Source of the DNA: Pedobacter africanus
GTDB lineage: Bacteria; Bacteroidota; Bacteroidia; Sphingobacteriales; Sphingobacteriaceae
Reading direction: 5' to 3'
NCBI RefSeq assembly: GCF_900176535.1
Contig: NZ_FWXT01000001.1
Span: 1,798,001-1,862,000, forward strand
DNA length: 64,000 nucleotides
Shown: in pieces, positions 1 through 7,948 of the stretch
Layout of the letters: every line of letters begins with the position of its first letter
How positions within the stretch are numbered: position 1 is the stretch's first letter
Program-made: the position numbers and the translations under genes
Notes under the pieces: generated by a model
Database searches by the model: none
What the model saw: the letters and a program-made list of their open reading frames with translations, nothing else
Told to the model about the DNA's origin: nothing

Positions 1-479
1 TCCCTAACCCAGCCCGAATTGTGGATTCCCGGCTTAGGACCGGGCTGGGCTCCTGTTTTAAAAGTTGGGTTCCAGCAATCATCAAACAACACGAATAGGG
101 TAGAAATATGGTGTTTATCTGAAATATCCAGATAAGTCTTTACTCTGGCCTTAAAACCTTCCCGGTCTTTCTGCCATGCGGCATGATGTAAATAAACACG
201 CATAGAGTTCATTCCTATACCCTCAGCAAAGCCCAGTTCCCGATCTATCGTTGCAGCATCAAAAGTTTCCTTTTGCCACATCTCCAGCTGGTTAATGGCA
301 GTACTTGGAATAAAATCGGCACCACGCAGCCATCCCCATTGCGCATACCATTTATTGGCTTTTTCTACTGTCCATATTTCTCTGGGTTGCTTGTTGACTT
401 GTCGGGTTTGCGTTTGTGCATAGGCCTGAAACACCAGGGCAAATAACAATAGCGATAGATAGGTTTTTAGGTCTCTCAT
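1..479 (-). CDS. Glycoside hydrolase (cellulase/xylanase-like TIM barrel), 3' part cut off by the window
   Basis: The reading frame starts at the ATG at 479 and stays open to base 1, so only about 159 N-terminal residues are present. It begins with a signal peptide of about 22 residues ending near AYAQ, so the enzyme is exported. The mature part contains WTVEKANKWYAQWGWLRGAD, an ELGFAEGIGMNSMRVYLHH strand-helix and a LFVLFDDCW strand. These resemble the first (beta/alpha) units of clan A endo-acting glycoside hydrolases, often annotated as 1,4-beta-xylanase or cellulase family in Pedobacter. The catalytic glutamates would lie beyond the edge, so the GH family and substrate are not settled. 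It lies next to the hybrid two-component regulator and downstream of one copy of the promoter element shared with susC, which argues that it belongs to the same glycan-use regulon. Confidence 0.75.
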   Translation of the reverse strand, partial: MRDLKTYLSLLLFALVFQAYAQTQTRQVNKQPREIWTVEKANKWYAQWGWLRGADFIPSTAINQLEMWQKETFDAATIDRELGFAEGIGMNSMRVYLHHAAWQKDREGFKARVKTYLDISDKHHISTLFVLFDDCWNPTFKTGAQPGPKPGIHNSGWVR

Positions 480-519
480 TGTTTGTGATTTTTATTATTC
501 TTGATTTTTTATTGTGCTA

Positions 520-735
520 TTACAAAGGATCAGCAGCTGTGTCCGCTACTACAGGCCCTTTGATCGTCCATACTTCCGTATTTGCAGAATAAGCTTGCTT
601 TAACATTGGGACCATAAATCCCATTTTCCAGTAATAGCAGACAGGCAAACGGATGATCCGCCGGTTTAATGCATGAGGATCGGCCATGCTGACAACCTTA
701 TATCTGATGCAATTAAAACCAAAGCAGACCAGCAC
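520..735 (-). pseudogene. Unassigned 71-codon frame, possibly the 3' remnant of a deleted gene
   Basis: This is an open frame of 71 codons between the partial glycoside hydrolase and the shared promoter element, on the same strand as both. The text around RLPVCYYWKMGFMVPMLKQA and TEVWTIKGPVVADTAADPL has ordinary protein composition, but there is no signal peptide and I recognise no family. A separate short frame, MKKTTTSKGFNDLN followed by a stop (805-761), begins just downstream of the promoter element with the lysine/threonine-rich start typical of exported proteins. The two pieces together look like the head and tail of a gene or operon lost by deletion. The alternatives are a genuine small protein or chance. 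Confidence 0.3.
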
Positions 736-814
736 GCCTGCCTGGCCACTTTTAACAGAATTAATTCAGGTCGTTAAAGCCTTTGCTTGTAGTAGTTTTT
801 TTCATACAGACATT

Positions 815-910
815 TTTTAGTTTGGTTTAGTTTGTCTATTTGTTAATGGTGCTAATAGAAGAATTAATATTTGATCCTGCTGATCAAATGTTGTACAATT
901 TGTATCAAAA
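815..910 (-). promoter_or_regulatory. Promoter/operator element, copy 1 (twin of 13414-13503)
   Basis: This stretch is nearly identical over about 90 bp to 13414-13503 upstream of susC, in the same orientation. Read on the minus strand it has TTTGAT at 909-904 and again at 888-883, exactly 21 bp apart, followed by an inverted half-site so that TTTGATC and GATCAAAT flank the centre at about 870-888. A 21-bp direct repeat is the arrangement used by many AraC-type DNA-binding domains, which the adjacent hybrid regulator carries. It is inferred to be that regulator's binding site and the promoter for the minus-strand glycoside hydrolase. Autoregulation of the divergent regulator is also possible. 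Confidence 0.65.
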
Positions 911-1003
911 ATGTGTCTATTATTGGTCTGAATAACTGATACATTTTATATTCGTTTATCTGAGTTTTAGAACTATCTTTAGGATAACCACAACAAACCT
1001 GAT

Positions 1004-4000
1004 ATGTACACCAACATAACCAAACTATTCCTTGTATTTTTTTTGCTGTTCAGCGTGGTAAGCATTGGTTACAGCCAGTCGTACTCCTTCAGGCACTACC
1101 AGGTGGAGAACGGTCTATCTTACAACTCTGTGATCTGCAGTTTACAGGACAAGAAGGGATTTTTGTGGTTTGGCACAAAAGATGGCTTAAACAGATTTGA
1201 TGGTTATACATTTAAAATATTCAGAAATGATCCCGATAATCCGGAAAGCATCGGCAACAATTTCATCCACAGCTTGTATGAAGATAAAAACCAGACCATT
1301 TGGGTTGGCACACTCGCCGGGCTCTATAAATACGATCCACTTAAGGAAAGCTTTAGCCTGGTTTCCCCTTCAAAAGGATATGACATCAGAGATGTAAATG
1401 CAGACAGCCGGGGAAATATATGGTACATAGCAGGCTTGTTCCTTTCCCGCTACAATGAAAAAACAAAGCAGAACATCACCTACAGGAACAAAGCACATCC
1501 AGGAACAACCTCTCTCAGTATCAGTGAAAGAGACGAAATATGGGTATCATCAATGGATGGTTTCATTCAAAAATATAACCACGCAACAGATTCATTCAGC
1601 AATTACAGCGTTTTTGACAAATCTGAACCCGCTATATCCAACTGGATAGAAAAGATTTACAATACCGGAAAGGGATCCATATTGGTAGGCACCTCTAATC
1701 AGGGCATCAAAATCTTCGATTTGAAAACTTTAACTTACAAAGAACTTTTAACCTCCAACGCCGACCAAACTGCCATTTATGCCCGTGATTTTATGGATAT
1801 CGGAAACGACGAATACTGGATCGCCACCGAGTCTGGATTGTTTATTTACAACCTAAAAACGGGCCGGTATAAAAACCTGCGCAATAAATTTAACTATCCC
1901 TATTCCATTTCAGATAATGCTGTATACACCTTATGCAAGGATAAAGAAGGAGGGATTTTTGTCGGAACTTATTTCGGGGGCGTAAACTATTATGCAAAGG
2001 AATTCACTTCCTTTGATAAATTTATTCCACAGACTGGTAACAACAGCTTAAGCGGCTATGCCGTGAACGAAATATGTAGCGACAAAAAAGGGAATCTCTG
2101 GATTGGTACAGAAGATGCCGGGTTAAACAAGCTGGATCTTAAAACAGGACAGTTTAAACATTTTAAACCAGGAAGCAAAAAAACCAGCATCAGTCATACC
2201 AATATCCATGGCCTGCTGGCTACAGATAATGAACTATGGATCGGGACTTTTGAACACGGGCTGGATGTCATGGACATCAACACCTCAAAGGTAATCAGGC
2301 ACTACCGGGCAGGAAAAGCTCCAAATCAGCTAAAAAGCAATTTTATTGAATCCATCCTTAAAACAAGTACAGGCGATATCCTGCTGGCTAGTTCTTATGG
2401 ACTGTACAAATACAACAAACTTAGCGATGACTTCAGCCTGTTGAATGAAGTGCCTGGAAATTTGCATTACCATCATGTGCTGGAAGATCGCTCTGGCAAC
2501 ATTTGGGTAGGATCATCAACGTACGGCCTGTATGTTTTCACCGTAGCCAACAAACATTCCATAAACTACAAATCGGAAGAGAACAATACAAAAAGCCTGA
2601 GCAGTAATGCCGTCAACAGCATTTTTCAGGACAGCAAAGGCAATATCTGGATAGCTACAGAAAACGGGCTCAACCGCTTTAATGAAAAAGAAAAAAATTT
2701 CACCAGGTACTCCATTAAAAATGGCTTTCAGAGCAATGTTTTCTACAGGATTTTGGAAGATCAAAAGCAGAACCTATGGATCAGCACCTCGCGTGGACTT
2801 GTATGTTTTAGTCCAGATGAAAAGATAACACTATACACCAGATCCAATGGTTTGTTGAACGATCAGTTCAACTATGGTTCGGCGTATAAGGATAAGAATG
2901 GCCGGATGTATTTTGGCAGCGTTAAAGGAATGATCAGCTTTCTGCCAGATGGCTTTAGAAAAAACCTGTTTGTTCCACCAATTTACATTACAGGCTTCCA
3001 GGTGTACAACAAAGAACTGCAAATCGGTCAAAAGAATTCTCCTTTAACCCAATCCATCAATTTTACCAAAGTATTGAACCTTGAACACCACCAATCCACA
3101 TTTAGCATTGATTTTGCGGCCTTAGGATTTACTGCGCCCGAAATGACAGAATACACCTATACCATGGAAGGTTTGGACCAAAATTGGACTTACCTTAAAA
3201 CCAACAGGAAAGTTTATTTTACTAATCTTACACCGGGTACGTATACGTTTAAGGTAAAAGCAACAAATAGCAGTGGCATCTGGAATCCCAATATCATCAG
3301 TCTTAAAATCATCATCGCCCCCCCTTACTGGGCAAGCCCTATGGCCTACCTGCTTTACTCCATCATGATGGTAACGGCCCTATATTATGGGATAAAATAT
3401 TACCATCAAAGGACCAGTGATAAAAATAAAAGAAAGATTGAGCGCTGGGAGTCTAAAAAGGAAACAGAGCTTTACCAGGCTAAAATCGAGTTTTTCACTT
3501 ATGTTACCCATGAAATTAAAACACCCCTAACCCTGATCAAAGGTCCTTTAGAGGAAGTGATGCGCCATGCAGAAGCCATGCCCCAGGTCAAAGAAAACCT
3601 GACGACCATGGAAAAAAACACCAACCGTCTGATAGAACTGACCGATCAACTCCTGGGCTTCAGAAAAGCTGAGATTGAAGGCTTTAACCTCAGTTTTGTA
3701 AATGTAAACATCAACGACATTCTGAAAGAGAACTGTTCCAGGTTCAAAACAGCTATTGAACATAAAAAACTGGAATTAACTGTAGATTTACCAGAGATAC
3801 CACTCTATGCTTATGCCGATCCAGAAGCACTAAATAAGATATTCGGTAATCTGATCGATAATGCGGTAAAATATTCCAAAAGCGAAATTTCGGTAAAGCT
3901 GGTCACCTATGAGCACAATTTTGTGATCACCGTAGCCAGTGACGGCAAAGTTATTCCAGAAAATTTCCGGGAAAAGATCTTCGAACCCTTCTTCAGAATG

Positions 4001-4990
4001 ACCAGTGCAGGATCGGAAAGAGGAACAGGAATTGGCCTGCCCCTGGCCCGCTCCCTTACTGAATTGCATGAGGGGACTTTGCGACTAAAAAATGAGGATA
4101 AAAAATACAACAACTTTGTATTGACCCTACCCATACGCCATGAACAAGAATTTAAAATCAGTTTAACAGAAACAAGCCCTATGGCAAAAAGCGTCTTACA
4201 AAAAAGAGGCGCGACAAATTGTCCCATCATTTTAGTCGTAGAAGACAATACAGAGATCAGTACCTTCATTGCAGGTAAATTAGCTAAAAATTTTGTGGTA
4301 TTACAAGCTGGAAACGGACAGGAAGCGCTGGATATCTTAAAAGAAAAAAGTGTCCATCTGATCATCAGCGACATCATGATGCCGGTTTTAGATGGAATAG
4401 CATTGTGCAGGGCGGTGAAAGAGAACCTGGAATACGCACACATACCGATCATCCTGCTCACCGCCAAAAACACCTTGCAGTCTAAGATAGAAGGCCTGGA
4501 AGTTGGTGCTGATGCCTACCTGGAAAAACCTTTCTCTCCCGATCATTTGTTAACCCAGGTTTCCAATTTACTGGCAGGCAGGGATAAAATTAAAAACTAC
4601 TTTGCAGGTTCTCCGCTGGTTCACATCAAGAGTATGGCCTACAATAAAGCAGATGAGGCTTTTCTGGAAACACTTTATGAGGCTATCCGTAAAAATCTGG
4701 ACAACAAATCCCTGGACGTAGATCAACTGGCCGAGATCATGCACATGAGCAGGCCAACTCTATACCGGAAAATCAAGGCCATTTCCAACCTTTCACCGCA
4801 CGAGCTCATTAACATCACCCGACTTAAACAGGCAGCCGAGCTCCTGGTCGAAGGCAACCATAAGATCCTGAAGATCGCTTCCATGACGGGCTTCAGTTCT
4901 CAGGCCCAATTTGGGAGATCTTTTCTTAAACAGTTTGGCATGACACCTTCTGAATATGCTGCATCGAAGCACCTGATCACAACTGATTAA
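1004..4990 (+). CDS. Hybrid two-component system sensor kinase/AraC-type response regulator (HTCS)
   Basis: The 1328-residue single-protein regulator senses a glycan breakdown product in the periplasm and activates the neighbouring sus-like genes. A signal peptide (1-24) is followed by repeated two-component propeller blades (about 30-700, many copies of a GNLWIGT-type strand), a Y_Y_Y domain (about 705-770) and one membrane helix (about 778-800). The kinase has the H-box THEIKTPLT with phosphoacceptor His836, the N-box GNLIDNAVKYS and the ATP lid GTGIGLPLA. A receiver domain (about 1080-1195) has the acceptor Asp1123 in ISDIMMPVLDG, and an AraC helix-turn-helix domain (about 1225-1325) ends in GMTPSEYAAS. 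Length and domain order are normal for the family. It is transcribed away from the partial glycoside hydrolase and towards the end of the susC operon, and a hairpin terminator follows it. Confidence 0.97.
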   Translation: MYTNITKLFLVFFLLFSVVSIGYSQSYSFRHYQVENGLSYNSVICSLQDKKGFLWFGTKDGLNRFDGYTFKIFRNDPDNPESIGNNFIHSLYEDKNQTIWVGTLAGLYKYDPLKESFSLVSPSKGYDIRDVNADSRGNIWYIAGLFLSRYNEKTKQNITYRNKAHPGTTSLSISERDEIWVSSMDGFIQKYNHATDSFSNYSVFDKSEPAISNWIEKIYNTGKGSILVGTSNQGIKIFDLKTLTYKELLTSNADQTAIYARDFMDIGNDEYWIATESGLFIYNLKTGRYKNLRNKFNYPYSISDNAVYTLCKDKEGGIFVGTYFGGVNYYAKEFTSFDKFIPQTGNNSLSGYAVNEICSDKKGNLWIGTEDAGLNKLDLKTGQFKHFKPGSKKTSISHTNIHGLLATDNELWIGTFEHGLDVMDINTSKVIRHYRAGKAPNQLKSNFIESILKTSTGDILLASSYGLYKYNKLSDDFSLLNEVPGNLHYHHVLEDRSGNIWVGSSTYGLYVFTVANKHSINYKSEENNTKSLSSNAVNSIFQDSKGNIWIATENGLNRFNEKEKNFTRYSIKNGFQSNVFYRILEDQKQNLWISTSRGLVCFSPDEKITLYTRSNGLLNDQFNYGSAYKDKNGRMYFGSVKGMISFLPDGFRKNLFVPPIYITGFQVYNKELQIGQKNSPLTQSINFTKVLNLEHHQSTFSIDFAALGFTAPEMTEYTYTMEGLDQNWTYLKTNRKVYFTNLTPGTYTFKVKATNSSGIWNPNIISLKIIIAPPYWASPMAYLLYSIMMVTALYYGIKYYHQRTSDKNKRKIERWESKKETELYQAKIEFFTYVTHEIKTPLTLIKGPLEEVMRHAEAMPQVKENLTTMEKNTNRLIELTDQLLGFRKAEIEGFNLSFVNVNINDILKENCSRFKTAIEHKKLELTVDLPEIPLYAYADPEALNKIFGNLIDNAVKYSKSEISVKLVTYEHNFVITVASDGKVIPENFREKIFEPFFRMTSAGSERGTGIGLPLARSLTELHEGTLRLKNEDKKYNNFVLTLPIRHEQEFKISLTETSPMAKSVLQKRGATNCPIILVVEDNTEISTFIAGKLAKNFVVLQAGNGQEALDILKEKSVHLIISDIMMPVLDGIALCRAVKENLEYAHIPIILLTAKNTLQSKIEGLEVGADAYLEKPFSPDHLLTQVSNLLAGRDKIKNYFAGSPLVHIKSMAYNKADEAFLETLYEAIRKNLDNKSLDVDQLAEIMHMSRPTLYRKIKAISNLSPHELINITRLKQAAELLVEGNHKILKIASMTGFSSQAQFGRSFLKQFGMTPSEYAASKHLITTD

Positions 4991-5001
4991 TAGTTTACAG
5001 C

Positions 5002-5053
5002 GTATGGTTCATAGGAGACTTGAACAGAATACCCCATATGAACCATACTTTTT
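5002..5053 (+). terminator. Hairpin terminator after the hybrid regulator
   Basis: A perfect 11-bp stem, GTATGGTTCAT (5002-5012) pairing with ATGAACCATAC (5038-5048), is followed by TTTTT. It lies 12 bases after the regulator's stop codon, between two convergent genes. The loop of 25 bases is long for an intrinsic terminator. Confidence 0.6.
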
Positions 5054-5152
5054 AATTATCTCTTAGCGTACAGGCTATCAATTATCTCGAAATTAATCAA
5101 TCACTATCAGCCCTCCTGATGTAAAAAATAAAGAATGGGATGATAACCATCG

Positions 5153-6589
5153 CTAATTTACAATCCAATATTTATCAGTCGAATTAAAATTATTAAATAC
5201 GTAAAAATTACCGTTTTCTTCCATACAAAGCAACGATGTTCCAACAGCCACTATTTTTTTGAATCGATTCCAGCCGGTACCGATACGACTTCTAGATCCT
5301 AAAGAACCATTCGCCGTGACTGGAATGCTCCATAGATTTCCACTGACGTCAACCCCCAAAAGAGATTGATTATTGAACATAGTAAGTGGTTCATAAATAG
5401 AATATCCTTTTCCTACGGTAATTCCGTTGGGCGCCCCAAATGTAGCATCATTTTTTGCATACCAGGCCTTTACCTCCCCTGAAGTCAATACATCTGCCGA
5501 GGCGGCTAGTACTGAGAAGAAGAAACCTTTACCGGGTAAAAACCTCGGCATAGTAAATCCGGTTCCGAAAGTGTTTGCTGAACTGGGCGTTGCTTTTACA
5601 AAAATTAGCTGGCCATTTTGAATTTGGTGCATGGACACAGCACCGGCGGTATTAATACCGATAAACCGATCCTCATCGTAATAGAAGAAATCGCGATAAG
5701 TAGCGCGGGGAACGAGCGAAGCCATGGATGCTGTTTGGGTTAACGATCCGTCCGCGTTTACAGCATAACGAATGATGCCGCCTGTAGCATTCCACTCATA
5801 TAAACTTTGTCCTTCGCCCGTAAAATATTTACTTGCTATCCTTCCTGTAACGGAAAGTTTTACACCTCTGTTCGAGACTGCCTCTGGTGCCCGATAGGTT
5901 TTAAACTTATTGTAAACGATATCTACCCCTTGAGGTGGAAAGAAAACAGTTCTGAATTTAAACTCCCCGGCGTCGGGAAAGTTAGGTAATTGAACTTGCT
6001 CTGTAGTCCGCTCTATTCTCACTGTTTTTTCCACGCCAACTTTGTCCTTGTAAACAATTTCTGAATAGATAACACTATCCCCGCGGGTCGATGGCGAAAG
6101 ATTTAGCGTGAAAAGTGACTGTGCATAGTCGAAATTAAACGCTGTTAAATTTCTCGCACGCAAGCCATCTGCAAATTCTGAACCCCATACATTGACGGTT
6201 GAAGACGAATATAATGAGGTTTCCCCTCTGTTGTTTATATTCCTGAATTCGAAAAGTGTGGAGCCTTCAGGAAGGTTTTCAATGATCACCGAGTCCTTTT
6301 GGACTCCTGGTCCTTTACGTACAAATTCTTTCACAATTGAATCTTTCCTCATATTCCAGTAGATAATGGTCTTTTCTACCTTGGGATCGGAGCCGATATA
6401 CCATGTTATCTTTGCTCTTCCGAATCCCGAAAAATATTTAATGGAGTCTACTTTTCCTAAATAGACCTGCTCTTCTTTCTCAGCATATTTTCGCTGAATG
6501 TCGTCCATTTTGTCGCAAGACGGCAATAATAATAAAACGACTGCTATGAAGGCTAATATTATGGGAACTATTTTAGTTATCTTTTTCAT
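5153..6589 (-). CDS. DUF4998 surface lipoprotein with a tachylectin-like C-terminus
   Basis: The protein has 478 residues and is the last gene of the susC operon. I place the start at 6589 because MKKITKIV opens a lipoprotein signal whose lipobox LLPSC gives Cys25; an upstream frame extension overlaps the previous gene and has no signal. Residues about 28-225 match the DUF4998 pattern (DDIQRKYAEKEEQVYLGKVD start, then fibronectin-like strands). The C-terminal half is propeller-like: the segment near the end, SRIGTGWNRFKKIVAVG followed by GNFYVF, resembles one blade of tachylectin-2, a lectin for N-acetylglucosamine/galactosamine, and weaker blades precede it. It is most likely an outer-surface glycan-binding protein. 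The DUF4998 call is solid; the lectin similarity is inference from pattern. Confidence 0.85.
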   Translation of the reverse strand: MKKITKIVPIILAFIAVVLLLLPSCDKMDDIQRKYAEKEEQVYLGKVDSIKYFSGFGRAKITWYIGSDPKVEKTIIYWNMRKDSIVKEFVRKGPGVQKDSVIIENLPEGSTLFEFRNINNRGETSLYSSSTVNVWGSEFADGLRARNLTAFNFDYAQSLFTLNLSPSTRGDSVIYSEIVYKDKVGVEKTVRIERTTEQVQLPNFPDAGEFKFRTVFFPPQGVDIVYNKFKTYRAPEAVSNRGVKLSVTGRIASKYFTGEGQSLYEWNATGGIIRYAVNADGSLTQTASMASLVPRATYRDFFYYDEDRFIGINTAGAVSMHQIQNGQLIFVKATPSSANTFGTGFTMPRFLPGKGFFFSVLAASADVLTSGEVKAWYAKNDATFGAPNGITVGKGYSIYEPLTMFNNQSLLGVDVSGNLWSIPVTANGSLGSRSRIGTGWNRFKKIVAVGTSLLCMEENGNFYVFNNFNSTDKYWIVN

Positions 6590-6611
6590 CTGTATAAAGT
6601 TTATTCCATTT

Positions 6612-7904
6612 CTATTGTGGAACTGTGTTATCACCATAAACAGTAATCTCTCCCATAGACCAGTAATTGCTTACGGGAGGCGGCATTACACCTGCAATTT
6701 CACGTACAAATATTCGAATATATCGCACGGGGCCGGCATCCAGTGGAATTTCGTATTCCGTACCGTTTGCCGCAAGGTTTAATGCGCCCTGTGGATCTGG
6801 TGGAACCATTCTGTCATAGCGAGGTATGGCATGCCAACCCAAATATTGCCAGTCATCTTTAAATGTCCGGGCAGGAAGCTGGGTGGTTTCATTAATCCCA
6901 TCGAGGTCTCTGATGTTCTTATTGCGGACAGCATACTCGTCCAACCAGTACGGACGGTCAGCCAACTTAGTAAAATCCATTGTTTTTGATCCCCATGCCT
7001 CGAATTGAGTAATATTTGCCTGTCCGTAAACAGAGTTGAGATGATAACCATGAATAACAATCCGGCTGAGCTTGACAACCTGTTTGAGATCAATAGTCAT
7101 AGATATGCCGCTGCCGCCTCCGGATTGAGTCAACCATCCGTGAGAGGCAGTATTAACAATGTTGTCCCATAGTGCACTAATGTTTCTACCAGAAAGATTA
7201 GTGATATTGTCATAAGGGATACTTGACCGAAAATCTGCGTATGGTTTCGGTACCATCGTCTCAAAAAATGGAGTTGTCTTAAGTACTGTCGTGTCCGATA
7301 TATTTCCCCACTTATCTTCAAAAGCGATCGCAAAAGTAGTCTCTTTTGGATTAAAGCCCCTAAAAGCGCGGCGTTCCTTTTCACTCGAGGAAAAATACAT
7401 TTCTTTGGTTACCAGTCCGTCTCTTTCGTCTTTAACCATCAACCGGACACCAAATTCCGTCTTTTTTGGATTACTCCAATCCGCAACAATACCGCCAAAT
7501 CCCGGTATCATATTCAGAGAATTCTTGGCAATGCTGATAAGTGACTCCAGGGGCTTAAACTCTAATTCAAGAGGCTCTGAACGCTGTTCCTGTTTATTAA
7601 CCATGTACAGGCGGAATGGCACTTTGTCCAGCGTATTAAATCCTTCGATTGTAAGCGTATTTTTATGAACAGACGATTTCTCGGTAAACATTTTCCCGTT
7701 CCGCTCATATTCTGCCATCACGTAAAGTAAGTCGGGGTCGTTTGGGAGTTTGTACGTAATCGTCGCTCCTCCGTTAATAGGGGTTATCTGATCAACCTCT
7801 ATTGGTCCGGAAGACCATCTGCCACCCGGCTTGTCAATTTCCTCTTTGCAGGCGAAAAAGGTACATAAAACCAATACCGCCATTATAAATCTATATTTTT
7901 TCAT
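6612..7904 (-). CDS. DUF5000/DUF4959 surface glycan-binding lipoprotein
   Basis: A 430-residue lipoprotein with the start at 7904 (MKKYRF); its lipobox TFFAC gives Cys19. Three domains follow: an N-terminal fibronectin-like DUF4959 (about 20-125), a middle DUF5126-like domain (about 126-230) and a C-terminal discoidin-like DUF5000 (about 255-430) with AGPVRYIRIFVREI near the end, typical of F5/8-type sugar-binding folds. Such proteins sit beside SusC/SusD pairs in the role of SusE/F and help capture glycans at the cell surface. It lies between susD (44 bases upstream) and the DUF4998 gene (22 bases downstream), and all are read as one operon. Confidence 0.9.
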   Translation of the reverse strand: MKKYRFIMAVLVLCTFFACKEEIDKPGGRWSSGPIEVDQITPINGGATITYKLPNDPDLLYVMAEYERNGKMFTEKSSVHKNTLTIEGFNTLDKVPFRLYMVNKQEQRSEPLELEFKPLESLISIAKNSLNMIPGFGGIVADWSNPKKTEFGVRLMVKDERDGLVTKEMYFSSSEKERRAFRGFNPKETTFAIAFEDKWGNISDTTVLKTTPFFETMVPKPYADFRSSIPYDNITNLSGRNISALWDNIVNTASHGWLTQSGGGSGISMTIDLKQVVKLSRIVIHGYHLNSVYGQANITQFEAWGSKTMDFTKLADRPYWLDEYAVRNKNIRDLDGINETTQLPARTFKDDWQYLGWHAIPRYDRMVPPDPQGALNLAANGTEYEIPLDAGPVRYIRIFVREIAGVMPPPVSNYWSMGEITVYGDNTVPQ

Positions 7905-7948
7905 AAAAGTAATCTTTATTAATAATTCCAATTCTGTACTTAGCGTTA

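Larger units (their letters stand above)
480..1003. other. Intergenic stretch between the glycoside hydrolase and the hybrid regulator
   Basis: This 524-base region contains the 71-codon remnant frame (520-735), the short frame 761-805, promoter element copy 1 (815-910) and the upstream region of the regulator. A plus-strand TATCTTTA at 974-981, one base from the Bacteroidota -7 consensus TAnnTTTG, lies 22 bases before the regulator's start codon. I could not identify a convincing -33 box for it. Confidence 0.5.

Noticed and set aside
3907..4473. A 188-codon minus-strand frame inside the hybrid regulator
   Set aside because: It lies opposite the conserved kinase and receiver domains and has no protein-family features of its own.
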